The translations under genes were made by a program, and so were the position numbers. Shown here piece by piece: positions 43,864-52,070 of a DNA stretch of 64,000 nt. Within the stretch, counting starts at the first letter, position 1. Each line of letters starts with the position of its first letter. This DNA comes from Bordetella petrii. GTDB taxonomy: Bacteria > Pseudomonadota > Gammaproteobacteria > Burkholderiales > Burkholderiaceae_B. The stretch lies in assembly GCF_017356245.1 (NCBI RefSeq), contig NZ_JAFMZZ010000001.1, positions 884,262 to 948,261 of the forward strand, written 5' to 3'. The notes under the pieces were generated by a model. It was not told the origin of the DNA, searched no databases, and saw only the letters and a program-made list of their open reading frames with translations.

Positions 43864-45449
43864 GCACCAAGTCCCGTCCGTCTTCGGCGGCCGCCGCGCC
43901 GCCTCCGCTCGAAGGCGCGACCCGCATCATCGGCTCGATCGCCCTGTCGACCGCGGTGTTCATGAACGTGCTGGACACCTCGATCGCCAACGTGTCGCTG
44001 CCCACGATTTCGGGCGACCTGGGCGTGAGCACCAGCCAGGGTACGTGGGTCATCACTTCGTTCGCGGTGGCCAATGCCATCACCGTGCCGCTGACGGGCT
44101 GGCTGACCCAGCGTTTCGGCCAGGTGCGCCTGTTCCTGACCTCGACGCTGCTGTTCGTGCTGGCCTCGTGGCTGTGCGGCTTTTCGCCGTCGCTCGAGGC
44201 GCTGCTGGCGTTCCGCGTGCTGCAGGGCGCCGTGGCCGGCCCCATGATCCCGTTGTCGCAGGCGCTCATGCTGGCCAGCTTCCCCAAGTCGAAGGCGGGC
44301 ATGGCGCTGGCCGTCTGGTCCATGACCACGCTGGTGGCGCCCGTGGCCGGGCCGCTATTGGGCGGCTGGATATCCGACAACTATTCCTGGCCGTGGATCT
44401 TCTACATCAACGTGCCGGTGGGGCTGCTGGCGGCATGGATCAGCTGGCGCGTCTACCGAGACCGCGAATCGGCCACGCGCAAGCTGCCCATCGACAAGGT
44501 CGGGCTGGCCCTGTTGGTGGTGTGGGTGGGCTCGCTGCAGATCATGCTCGACAAGGGCAAAGAGCTGGACTGGTTCGCCAGCCCGGTGATCCTGGTGCTG
44601 GCCCTGGTGGCGTTTGTGGCCTTCGTGTTCTTCCTGATCTGGGAACTCACCGACGCGCATCCGGTGGTCGATCTGCGCCTGTTCAAAGAGCGCAATTTCA
44701 CAGTGGGCGCGCTGACGCTGGCCGTGGCCTATGGCGTGTTTTTCGGCAACGTGGTGCTGCTGCCGCTCTGGCTGCAAAGCAACATGGGTTACACCGCCAC
44801 CTATGCCGGCCTGGTAACCGCGCCGGTGGGGCTGCTGGCCATTCTGCTGACGCCCATCGTCGGCAAGGCGCTGGCCACGCAGGATGCGCGCATGCTGGTA
44901 ACGGGCGCGTTCCTGATCTTCGCGCTGGTGTGCTTCATGCGCGCCGACTTCAACCCGCAGGTCGACATCCGCACGCTGATGATCCCCACCATCATCCAGG
45001 GCGCCGCCATGGCCGCATTCTTCGTGCCGCTGACATCGATCACGCTGTCGGGGCTGGAACCCTGGCGCATTCCGGCCGCGTCGGGCCTGTCGAACTTCGC
45101 CCGGCTGACCGCCGGCGCGTTCGGCACCTCGATCGCCACCACGCTGTGGGACAACCGGGCGGCGCAGCACCACGCCCGCCTGACCGAAGTCGCCTCGCCC
45201 GGGCACCAGCCGTTCGACCAGGCGATCGCCACCCTGCAGAACGGCCTGGGCGTGTCGCACCAGGAAGCCATCACGCGCCTGAACGGCATGATCAACACGC
45301 AGGCCTTCACCATGTCGGCACTGGATGTGTTCTATGCGTCGGGAGTGATCTTCATCCTGCTGACCGGGCTGGTGTGGTTCGCCCACGGGCGCGACAAGAC
45401 GGCCGCGGGCGGTGGCGGCGCGGCCGAGGCTGCCGCCGGCGCGCACTGA
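43860..45449 (+). CDS. emrB: DHA2-family MFS efflux pump (EmrB type)
   Basis: A 529-residue proton antiporter with 14 predicted membrane helices. The DHA2 motif LDTSIANVSLPTISGDLG is near residue 38 and the antiporter motif C region follows in GPLLGGWISDNYSWPWIFYINVP. Such pumps expel hydrophobic drugs, fatty acids or uncouplers. The ATGA overlap with emrA implies coupled translation. A repeat hairpin follows the stop. The specificity is unknown. Confidence 0.93.
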   Translation: MSTKSRPSSAAAAPPPLEGATRIIGSIALSTAVFMNVLDTSIANVSLPTISGDLGVSTSQGTWVITSFAVANAITVPLTGWLTQRFGQVRLFLTSTLLFVLASWLCGFSPSLEALLAFRVLQGAVAGPMIPLSQALMLASFPKSKAGMALAVWSMTTLVAPVAGPLLGGWISDNYSWPWIFYINVPVGLLAAWISWRVYRDRESATRKLPIDKVGLALLVVWVGSLQIMLDKGKELDWFASPVILVLALVAFVAFVFFLIWELTDAHPVVDLRLFKERNFTVGALTLAVAYGVFFGNVVLLPLWLQSNMGYTATYAGLVTAPVGLLAILLTPIVGKALATQDARMLVTGAFLIFALVCFMRADFNPQVDIRTLMIPTIIQGAAMAAFFVPLTSITLSGLEPWRIPAASGLSNFARLTAGAFGTSIATTLWDNRAAQHHARLTEVASPGHQPFDQAIATLQNGLGVSHQEAITRLNGMINTQAFTMSALDVFYASGVIFILLTGLVWFAHGRDKTAAGGGGAAEAAAGAH

Positions 45450-45460
45450 TCACTGCCGAA

Positions 45461-45551
45461 GGTGCCTGGCTCCGCAGGTGCCAGGCACCGAAGCGGTGCA
45501 GCGGCGCTCTCAATCGCACGGCGCCCGGCCCCCGGACGGGAGCCAGGCGCC
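45461..45551. repeat. GGTGCCTGGCTCC repeat unit after emrB
   Basis: GGTGCCTGGC (45461-45470) pairs with GCCAGGCACC (45480-45489). A third copy in opposite sense, GGAGCCAGGCGCC (45539-45551), can pair with the same left arm, giving two alternative folds. The sequence resembles the hairpin at 3261-3291. It fills the gap between convergent emrB and the dehydrogenase gene. Confidence 0.65.
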
Positions 45552-45570
45552 TGCCGGGCACTGCCGGCGC

Positions 45571-46641
45571 TCAGCCCGCCGACACCAGTTCGGCAATGGC
45601 CTTGCCCACGTCCTGCGTGGACGCCGTGCCCTTCATGTCGCGCGTGCGCGGGCCTTCGGCCAGCACTGTTTCAATGGCCCCGACCACCGCCTGCGAAGCC
45701 TGCGGATAGCCCAGGAAATCCAGCATCAGCGCGCCGCTCCAGATTTGCCCGATCGGGTTGGCGATGCCCTTGCCGTAGATGTCGGGCGCCGAGCCGTGCA
45801 CCGGCTCGAACAGCGACGGGAACTTGCGCTCGGGGTTCAGGTTGGCCGACGGCGCAATGCCGATCGTGCCGGTGCACGCCGGGCCCAGGTCGGACAGAAT
45901 GTCGCCGAACAGGTTGGACGCCACCACCACGTCGAACCAATCCGGGTGCTGCACAAAATGCGCGCACAGGATGTCGATGTGGTACTTGTCCCAGCGCACG
46001 TCCGGATACTGGCTGGCCACGTCGGCCACGCGCTCGTCCCACCAGGGCATGGAAATGGAAATGCCGTTGGACTTGGTGGCGGCGGTCAGGTGCTTGCCGC
46101 GCTTTTGCGCCAGGTCGAAGGCGAACTTCAGCACCCGGTCGGCTCCCACGCGGGTGAACACGCTTTCCTGGATCACCACCTCGCGCTCGGTGCCCGCGAA
46201 TAGCCGGCCGCCGCTGTTGGAATACTCGCCTTCGGTGTTTTCGCGCACGATGAAGAAATCGATGTCGCCCGGCTTGCGGTCGGCCAGCGGCGACGGCACG
46301 CCCGGCATCAGGCGCACCGGGCGCAGGTTGATGTACTGGTCGAAATCGCGGCGAAAGCGGAACAGCGACCCCCACAGCGCTTCATGGTCGGGCACGGTGG
46401 CCGGCCAGCCGATGGAGCCGAAGAAGATGGCTTCGTGGCCGCCGATCTGCTGCGCCCAGTCGTCGGGCATCATCTGGCCGTGCTTGGCGTAGTAGTCGCA
46501 GCTCCAGTCGAAATGGTCCCACTGGAAGTCGATGCCGAAGCGCGTGGCCGCGGCGTCCAGCACGCGCAACCCCTCGGGCACCACCTCTTTGCCGATGCCG
46601 TCACCGGGAATGACTGCGATCTTGTGTTTGTTTCCTGCCAC
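45571..46641 (-). CDS. tartrate/D-malate dehydrogenase
   Basis: A 356-residue beta-decarboxylating dehydrogenase. The start motif KHKIAVIPGDGIGKEVVPEG, FDWSCDYYAKHGQMMPDDW near residue 55 and FEPVHGSAPDIYGKGIANPIGQIWS identify the tartrate dehydrogenase/D-malate dehydrogenase branch (TtuC/DmlA), distinct from LeuB. It converts D-malate or tartrate with NAD+ to pyruvate or related products. GTG at 46641 with GGAG upstream is the best start. It lies 65 bases downstream of the MocR gene; a small GC hairpin (46692-46706) in between could reduce read-through. Confidence 0.88.
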   Translation of the reverse strand: MAGNKHKIAVIPGDGIGKEVVPEGLRVLDAAATRFGIDFQWDHFDWSCDYYAKHGQMMPDDWAQQIGGHEAIFFGSIGWPATVPDHEALWGSLFRFRRDFDQYINLRPVRLMPGVPSPLADRKPGDIDFFIVRENTEGEYSNSGGRLFAGTEREVVIQESVFTRVGADRVLKFAFDLAQKRGKHLTAATKSNGISISMPWWDERVADVASQYPDVRWDKYHIDILCAHFVQHPDWFDVVVASNLFGDILSDLGPACTGTIGIAPSANLNPERKFPSLFEPVHGSAPDIYGKGIANPIGQIWSGALMLDFLGYPQASQAVVGAIETVLAEGPRTRDMKGTASTQDVGKAIAELVSAG

Positions 46642-46706
46642 CGATGTTCTCCAATTGAGGTTCAAGCCTGTATCCGGCACGGCCGGCGGCACGGCACCGG
46701 GTGCCG

Positions 46707-48257
46707 CTAGGCGCCGCTCCACGCCTCCGCGTTCAGTTTATCGCTGTATACCGGCCGGCGCTGCGACCGCTGCACGTGGTCCAGCGCGGGCGTGATCACC
46801 TGCACCAGCCGGTCGAAAGACGGACGGATTTCCGCCTCGGGCACGCAAGCGTACCCGAGCAGCACCCCGGGCCGGGCATCGTGTTCGTTGGCATAGTAGC
46901 GGGACAGCGGCCGCGCGTGCAGGTCCAGCGTGCGGGCCGCGATGGAAATCCCCAGGTCGTCCGTGCCGTCGGGCAGGTGCATCACCAGGTGCAGGCCCGC
47001 CTCGTGGGTAGAAATGGGCCAGTCGGCGCCGAACCGCGCGGTGATGGCCTCGCGCAGCAGCGCCTGGCGCGCCGAATAGCGCTGCCTCATGCGACGGATA
47101 TGGCTGGCGTAGTGCCCGCCCTCGATAAAGTCGGCCAGCACCGCCTGGTCCATCAGGCGCCCTTCGCGATACAGCTCCGACAGGCCGGTGGCCATGTGGC
47201 TGGCCAGCGGCTTGGGCAGCACCATGTAGCCCAGCCGGAATCCCGGGAACAGCGTCTTGGAGAACGTGCCCAGGTACAGTACCCGGTCGTGCTGGTCCAG
47301 GCCCTGCAGCGAGGCGATGGGCCGGCCGTCGAAGCGGAATTCGCTGTCGTAGTCGTCCTCGACCAGCCATGCGCCGCGGCTGTGGGCGTATTCCAGCAGC
47401 ATGCGCCGGCGCGCCAGGCTCATCACCATGCCCAGCGGATACTGGTGCGACGGGGTCACGAAAATGAAGCGCGGCGGATCGCGCAGCTGCTGGGCGCTGG
47501 GCGCCATGCCCTCGCTGTCGACCGCCACCGGCACGGGCGTAATGCCGCAGGCCGCCAGGGTCGAGCGGGCGCCCCAGTAGCCGGGGTTCTCCATCCAGGC
47601 CGTGTTGCCATGGTCGCCCAGCAGCCGCGCCAGCAGGCTCAGCGACTGATGGATGCCGCTGGTCAGCACGATCTGGTCGGCTTCGCATTTCACCGAGCGC
47701 GACAGCCGCAGGTGCTCGGCCAGCGCCCGGCGCAGCGGCATGTAGCCGGCGCCGTGCGCATAGGTCAGCAGCTCGGGCTGCGATTGCCGCCAGCGCCGGC
47801 CCTGCAGGCGCGCCCACACCGCGCGCGGAAACAGCGACACGTCGGGCACGCCCGGCACAAACGCGCCCCACTGCCGGTCCGAGGCCGAGGCCTCGTGCAC
47901 CAGTTGCGACCCGCGCCGCGACAGGGCGAACTGCGGCGGCAGCGCCGCGCCCGGCGCGTGGTCGGCCACGGGCGGCTGCTGCACGGCAGGCACGGTGTCC
48001 GAAACGAAGGTACCACTTCCGAACGCCGAGACCAGGTACCCTTCGGCCAGCAACTGATCGTAAGCATGCAGGACCGTATTGCGGGATAACCCTGTATCGG
48101 CCGCCAGTGCCCGGGTGGCCGGCAGCTTGGTCCCGGCCGGCACGTCACCGTCCAGGATCAGCCCGCGCAGAATGTCGTAGATCTGCCGGGATAGCGGAAT
48201 GGCCGTATGGCGTTCCAATCGCTGCAGCAGGCACTCGGACAGAATCAGTTCTTTCAA
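46707..48257 (-). CDS. MocR/PdxR-type GntR regulator with aminotransferase domain
   Basis: About 516 residues: an N-terminal GntR winged helix (PLSRQIYDILRGLILDGDVPAGTKLPATRALA, SRNTVLHAYDQLLAEGYL) fused to a type I aminotransferase-like domain (about 120-500). The lysine in LGTFSKTLFPGFRLGY would hold PLP. MocR proteins sense PLP or amine/amino acid ligands and switch neighbouring genes. The start is uncertain: TTG at 48257 was chosen because the family N-terminus begins there, while the frame is open further upstream. It is divergent from the ABC/acetylamine operon and is its likely regulator. Confidence 0.88.
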   Translation of the reverse strand: MKELILSECLLQRLERHTAIPLSRQIYDILRGLILDGDVPAGTKLPATRALAADTGLSRNTVLHAYDQLLAEGYLVSAFGSGTFVSDTVPAVQQPPVADHAPGAALPPQFALSRRGSQLVHEASASDRQWGAFVPGVPDVSLFPRAVWARLQGRRWRQSQPELLTYAHGAGYMPLRRALAEHLRLSRSVKCEADQIVLTSGIHQSLSLLARLLGDHGNTAWMENPGYWGARSTLAACGITPVPVAVDSEGMAPSAQQLRDPPRFIFVTPSHQYPLGMVMSLARRRMLLEYAHSRGAWLVEDDYDSEFRFDGRPIASLQGLDQHDRVLYLGTFSKTLFPGFRLGYMVLPKPLASHMATGLSELYREGRLMDQAVLADFIEGGHYASHIRRMRQRYSARQALLREAITARFGADWPISTHEAGLHLVMHLPDGTDDLGISIAARTLDLHARPLSRYYANEHDARPGVLLGYACVPEAEIRPSFDRLVQVITPALDHVQRSQRRPVYSDKLNAEAWSGA

Positions 48258-48366
48258 AGTGGCACCAGAAACAAAAAACGATTTGGACCTATTGAGAGTA
48301 CCAAATATCCGATACGCTGCCTCAGCGCAAGCAGAAAACGTCCACATAAATGCCAAGGGGAAAACC
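48258..48366. promoter_or_regulatory. divergent control region with candidate MocR site
   Basis: TTTGG (48282-48286) and CCAAA (48301-48305) are inverted half-sites. TTGGAC (48283-48288) with a 17-base spacer to TATCCG (48306-48311) is a plausible but weak plus-strand promoter. CCAAGGGGAAAAC (48353-48365) is a strong ribosome-binding segment identical to that of the Bug gene (30637-30649). Confidence 0.45.
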
Positions 48367-48417
48367 ATGCAGCCGGACTCACCGCAACTTGCCGCCTTCG
48401 CGCCCTGGCCCGCCTGA
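48367..48417 (+). CDS. possible 16-residue leader peptide (MQPDSPQLAAFAPWPA)
   Basis: An ATG placed after an excellent AAGGGG site opens a 16-codon frame rich in Pro and Ala that stops at 48417, 125 bases before the ABC solute-binding gene. The ribosome binding site matches that of a real gene in this window over 13 bases, which argues that ribosomes start here. No homologue is known to me. It could be a leader peptide, a degenerate gene start or chance. The 125 bases after it hold no further credible gene. Confidence 0.35.
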   Translation: MQPDSPQLAAFAPWPA

Positions 48418-48542
48418 GGCGGCGCCGCGCAACGTGCTTTACCTGTTCCACCCGTAGCACCCGAGTTGCGGGATGGCACGGCTGCCTGCACAGGAGTCCG
48501 GCGCCGTCCTCCCGCGTTTCCTTCAATGCCCGGAGGTTCACA

Positions 48543-50117
48543 GTGAAACTGACAACACGCCTCAAACTGTCCCTAGGCGCGCTCGCCCTGATAGCCGCCG
48601 TACCCATGGCCGCGGTACAGGCCCAGACACGCGGCGGCACGCTGCGCATGATCGTCCAGCCCGAGCCGCCCATCCTGATTCCCGCGCTGAACCAGCAGGC
48701 GCCCACGCAGTTCGTGGCCGGCAAGATCTACGAAAGCCTGTTGACCTACTCCTTCGACCTCAAGCCGCAGCCCGGCCTGGCGAAATCGTGGGAAGTCTCG
48801 CCCGACGGCCTGGCCTACACCTTCCATCTGCAAGAAGGGGTGAAATGGCATGACGGCAAGCCGTTCACCGCCGACGACGTGGTGTTCTCGCTGTCCGAGC
48901 TGCTGCCCAAGACCCATGCCCGCGCCCGCGTCATCCTGGGCCGCTACCTGGACAAGGTCGAGAAGGTCGACGACCACACCGTCACCATCCGGTTGAAGAC
49001 CCCCTTCCCCGCCTTCATGCTGATGTTCGAGCCGGGCTTCGCCCCGATGATGCCCAAGCACATCTATGCCGGCACCGACTACATGAAGAATCCGGCCAAC
49101 CAGAAACCGGTAGGCACCGGCCCGTTCATGTTCCAGGAATGGAAGCGCGGCGAATACATCAAGCTGGTGCGCAACCCCAACTACTGGAAAAAGGGCCAGC
49201 CCTACCTGGACGAGCTGGTTTTCAACGTCATTCCCGATTCGGCCTCGCGCGCCGTGGCCTTCGAGCGCGGCAGCGTGGACGTGCTGCGCGGCGGCGACGT
49301 CGACAACGTCGATGTCAAGCGCCTGCGCTCGCTGCCCAATGTCGAGTACACCACCAAAGGCTGGGAAATGTTCTCGCCCCAGGCCTACCTGATGTTCAAC
49401 ATGCGCACCCCGCCGCTGGACAACGTCAAGGTGCGGCAGGCGGTCATGGCCGCGCTGAACCGCAAGCTCATCGTCAACAACATCTTCTTCGGCCTGGGCA
49501 AGGTGGCCACCAGCCCGTTCGTGACCACCGAGATGTTCTATGACAAGAACATGCCGCCGCTGGACTTCAACATGAAGAAGGCGCGCGCGCTGATCAAGGA
49601 ATCCGGCATCGACCCCAGCGCCTATACCCTGCGCTTCCTGGGCTTTCCGTACGGCTCCACCTGGGACCGGCTGGGCGAATACATCAAGCAGTCGATGGAG
49701 CAGCTCGGCTTCAACATCAACATGGAAGCCACCGACGCGGGCGGCTGGGCCAGCCGCACCGGCAACTGGGACTTCGACCTGACGCTGAACTACACCTACC
49801 AGTACGGCGACCCGGCGCTGGGCGTGCAGCGCCTGTATGCCGCGGCCAACATGGTCAAGGGCTCGCCCTTCGCCAATGTGCAGGGCTACAACAATCCCGA
49901 AGCCGACAAGCTCTGGACGGCGGCCGCTTCGGAAGTGGACCCGGCCAAGCGCCAGGAGCTCTACAGCAAGATCCAGACCATGCTGGTCAACGATGTGGCC
50001 AACGGGTTCCTGGTCGACATGGAGTTCCCCACCATTTATCGCAGCAACATCAAGAACCTGGTGCAGACGGCCATCGGCCTGAACGAATCGTTCGCCGACG
50101 TCTATATCCAGAAATAG
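48543..50117 (+). CDS. ABC transporter solute-binding protein (OppA/DppA type)
   Basis: A 524-residue periplasmic protein of the SBP family 5. The signal peptide (about 1-27) ends AVQA, with no lipobox. Typical segments are SWEVSPDGLAYTFHLQEGVKWHDGKPFTADDV near residue 80, GTGPFMFQEWKRGEYI and a two-lobe core. These proteins bind peptides, nickel or other amines. GTG at 48543 is preferred because GGAGG lies six to seven bases upstream. Downstream genes suggest an acetylated amine or small peptide ligand. Three GC hairpins separate it from the permeases. Confidence 0.92.
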   Translation: MKLTTRLKLSLGALALIAAVPMAAVQAQTRGGTLRMIVQPEPPILIPALNQQAPTQFVAGKIYESLLTYSFDLKPQPGLAKSWEVSPDGLAYTFHLQEGVKWHDGKPFTADDVVFSLSELLPKTHARARVILGRYLDKVEKVDDHTVTIRLKTPFPAFMLMFEPGFAPMMPKHIYAGTDYMKNPANQKPVGTGPFMFQEWKRGEYIKLVRNPNYWKKGQPYLDELVFNVIPDSASRAVAFERGSVDVLRGGDVDNVDVKRLRSLPNVEYTTKGWEMFSPQAYLMFNMRTPPLDNVKVRQAVMAALNRKLIVNNIFFGLGKVATSPFVTTEMFYDKNMPPLDFNMKKARALIKESGIDPSAYTLRFLGFPYGSTWDRLGEYIKQSMEQLGFNINMEATDAGGWASRTGNWDFDLTLNYTYQYGDPALGVQRLYAAANMVKGSPFANVQGYNNPEADKLWTAAASEVDPAKRQELYSKIQTMLVNDVANGFLVDMEFPTIYRSNIKNLVQTAIGLNESFADVYIQK

Positions 50118-50121
50118 AGGC

Positions 50122-50198
50122 GGGCGCGCCTGGCGCGCCCGGCCTGCCGCGGCACGGCCCGGCAGGCCGCCGCAACCCGCGGCCCTGCCGGGCCGCGG
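50122..50198 (+). promoter_or_regulatory. three tandem GC hairpins after the solute-binding gene
   Basis: Stem 1: GGGCGCGCC/GGCGCGCCC (50122-50140). Stem 2: GGCCTGCCG/CGGCAGGCC (50141-50149 and 50160-50168). Stem 3: CCGCGGCCC/GGGCCGCGG (50177-50185 and 50190-50198). They occupy the whole gap before the permease gene. They may protect the upstream mRNA or partly stop transcription, giving more binding protein than permease. Confidence 0.6.
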
Positions 50199-50220
50199 TG
50201 TTCCGACGGAGATGCACGGC

Positions 50221-51225
50221 ATGAAATTCCTGTCCTTTTTCATCTCGCGCCTGGGCAAGGCCCTGGTGGTGGTGCTGGGCGTGGTCATCATCAATTTCTT
50301 CATGATCCGCATGGCGCCCGGCGACCCGGCCGCCGTGCTGGCCGGCCAGGCCGGCGCGGGCGACCCCACCTACCTGGCCAGCCTGCGCGCCGAGTTCGGC
50401 CTGGACCAGCCGCTGCTCACGCAGCTGTGGCTGTACTTGAAAGGCGTGTTCCAGCTCGACCTGGGATTCTCGTACCGCAACCACGTGCCGGTGCTCGACC
50501 TGATACTCGAACGCCTGCCGGCCACCTTCCTGCTGATGTCCTGCGCCTTCCTGTTCTCGATCGTGTTCGGCGTGCTGCTGGGCGTGATCGCCGCGCGGGC
50601 CCGCTACAACAACAAGCGCCGCTGGATCGACAGCAGCGTCATGACCGGCGCGCTGCTGCTGTACGCCACGCCGCTGTTCTGGCTGTCGCTGATGGGCATT
50701 CTGCTGTTCTCGGTGCTGCTGGGCTGGCTGCCGGCCTTCGGCATGGAAACCGTGGGCGCCAACCTGGCCGGCTGGGCGCGCGTGCAGGATATCGCCACCC
50801 ACCTGATCCTGCCCACCGTTACCCTGGGCTGCTTCTTCATGGCCGTCTACGTGCGCCTGACGCGCGCCTCGATGCTGGAGGTGATCGGCATGGATTTCGT
50901 CAAGACCGCCCGCGCCAAGGGCGTCAGCCCCAATCGCGTGATCCGCACCCACGTGCTGCGCAACGCCCTGCTGCCGGTGGTCACCTTTGCCGGCATCCAG
51001 CTCGGGCAGATGGCCGGCGGCGCCGTGCTGACCGAAACAGTATTCGCCTGGCCCGGCATCGGCAGGCTGATGTTCGACGCGCTGCTGCAGCGCGACTACC
51101 AGCTGCTGCTGGGCATCTTCCTGGTCACATCGGTCATGGTGGTGGTTTTCAACCTGCTTACCGACCTGCTGTACCGGCTGATCGACCCGCGCATCGCGGC
51201 GGGCTCCCAGGAGGCCTCGGCATGA
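50221..51225 (+). CDS. ABC transporter permease (DppB/OppB type)
   Basis: A 334-residue inner-membrane permease with six predicted helices. Hallmarks are NFFMIRMAPGDPA near residue 25, AEFGLDQPLLTQLWLYLKGVFQLDLGFSY, and the EAA loop AKGVSPNRVIRTHVLRNALLPV that docks on the ATPase. ATG at 50221 is preferred over 50212 because GGAG is then nine bases upstream. The stop overlaps the next permease gene by four bases. Confidence 0.93.
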   Translation: MKFLSFFISRLGKALVVVLGVVIINFFMIRMAPGDPAAVLAGQAGAGDPTYLASLRAEFGLDQPLLTQLWLYLKGVFQLDLGFSYRNHVPVLDLILERLPATFLLMSCAFLFSIVFGVLLGVIAARARYNNKRRWIDSSVMTGALLLYATPLFWLSLMGILLFSVLLGWLPAFGMETVGANLAGWARVQDIATHLILPTVTLGCFFMAVYVRLTRASMLEVIGMDFVKTARAKGVSPNRVIRTHVLRNALLPVVTFAGIQLGQMAGGAVLTETVFAWPGIGRLMFDALLQRDYQLLLGIFLVTSVMVVVFNLLTDLLYRLIDPRIAAGSQEASA

Positions 51226-52061
51226 AGCCATTCCTGAAGCGCTACATGCGCAACTACGGCGCCGTGGCCGGCCTGGCCGTCATGCTGGTGGTAGTGGCCA
51301 TTGCTCTGGCGGCGCCCCTGCTCTACCCCGAATCGCCCTGGATGATGGTGGCCGATCCCCTGATCAAGCCGTTTGCCGATCCGGCCTACCCGTTCGGCAC
51401 CGACATGCTGGGCCGCGACATTACCGCCGGGCTGGTATGGGGTGCGCGCGTGTCGTTGCTGGTGGGCCTGCTGTCGACCGGCGTCGCGCTGGTGTTCGGC
51501 ATTCTGGTGGGCGCCGTGGCGGGCTATTGCGGCGGCCGCATCGACGACGCCCTGATGCGGTTCACCGAATTCTTCCAGACCATTCCCCAGCTGGCCATGG
51601 CGGTCGTGCTGGTGGCGGTGCTGAGCCCGTCGGTGTATTCCATCATGGGCGCCATCGCCCTGGTGTCGTGGCCCCCGGCGGCGCGGCTGGTCCGTTCCGA
51701 ATTCATGACGCTCAAGCAGCGCGAATTCGTGCAGGCCGCCATCGTCATCGGCCAGACACCGTCGCGCATCGTCTGCACGCAGATCCTGCCCAATGCCATG
51801 TCGCCCATCATCGTATCGGCCTCGTTCATGGTGGCCACCGCCATCCTCACCGAATCCTCGCTGTCGTTCCTGGGGCTGGGCGACCGCAACCTGATGAGCT
51901 GGGGCTTCATGATCGGCGCGGCCCGCACCATGATCCGCGAAGCCTGGTGGATGAGCGTCTGGCCCGGGGTCGCCATCCTGCTGACCGTGCTGGCCATCAA
52001 CCTCATCGGCGAAGGCCTCAACGATGCCCTCAACCCCCAACTGCGCAAGCGCGGCGAATAG
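51222..52061 (+). CDS. ABC transporter permease (DppC/OppC type)
   Basis: A 279-residue inner-membrane permease, partner of the preceding gene. It contains YPFGTDMLGRDITAGLVWGARVSLLVG, a family signature, and the coupling loop IGQTPSRIVCTQILPNAMSPI; it ends ALNPQLRKRGE. ATGA overlap couples its translation to the first permease. The ATPase gene starts nine bases later. Confidence 0.94.
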   Translation: MKPFLKRYMRNYGAVAGLAVMLVVVAIALAAPLLYPESPWMMVADPLIKPFADPAYPFGTDMLGRDITAGLVWGARVSLLVGLLSTGVALVFGILVGAVAGYCGGRIDDALMRFTEFFQTIPQLAMAVVLVAVLSPSVYSIMGAIALVSWPPAARLVRSEFMTLKQREFVQAAIVIGQTPSRIVCTQILPNAMSPIIVSASFMVATAILTESSLSFLGLGDRNLMSWGFMIGAARTMIREAWWMSVWPGVAILLTVLAINLIGEGLNDALNPQLRKRGE

Positions 52062-52070
52062 GAGGCCGTC

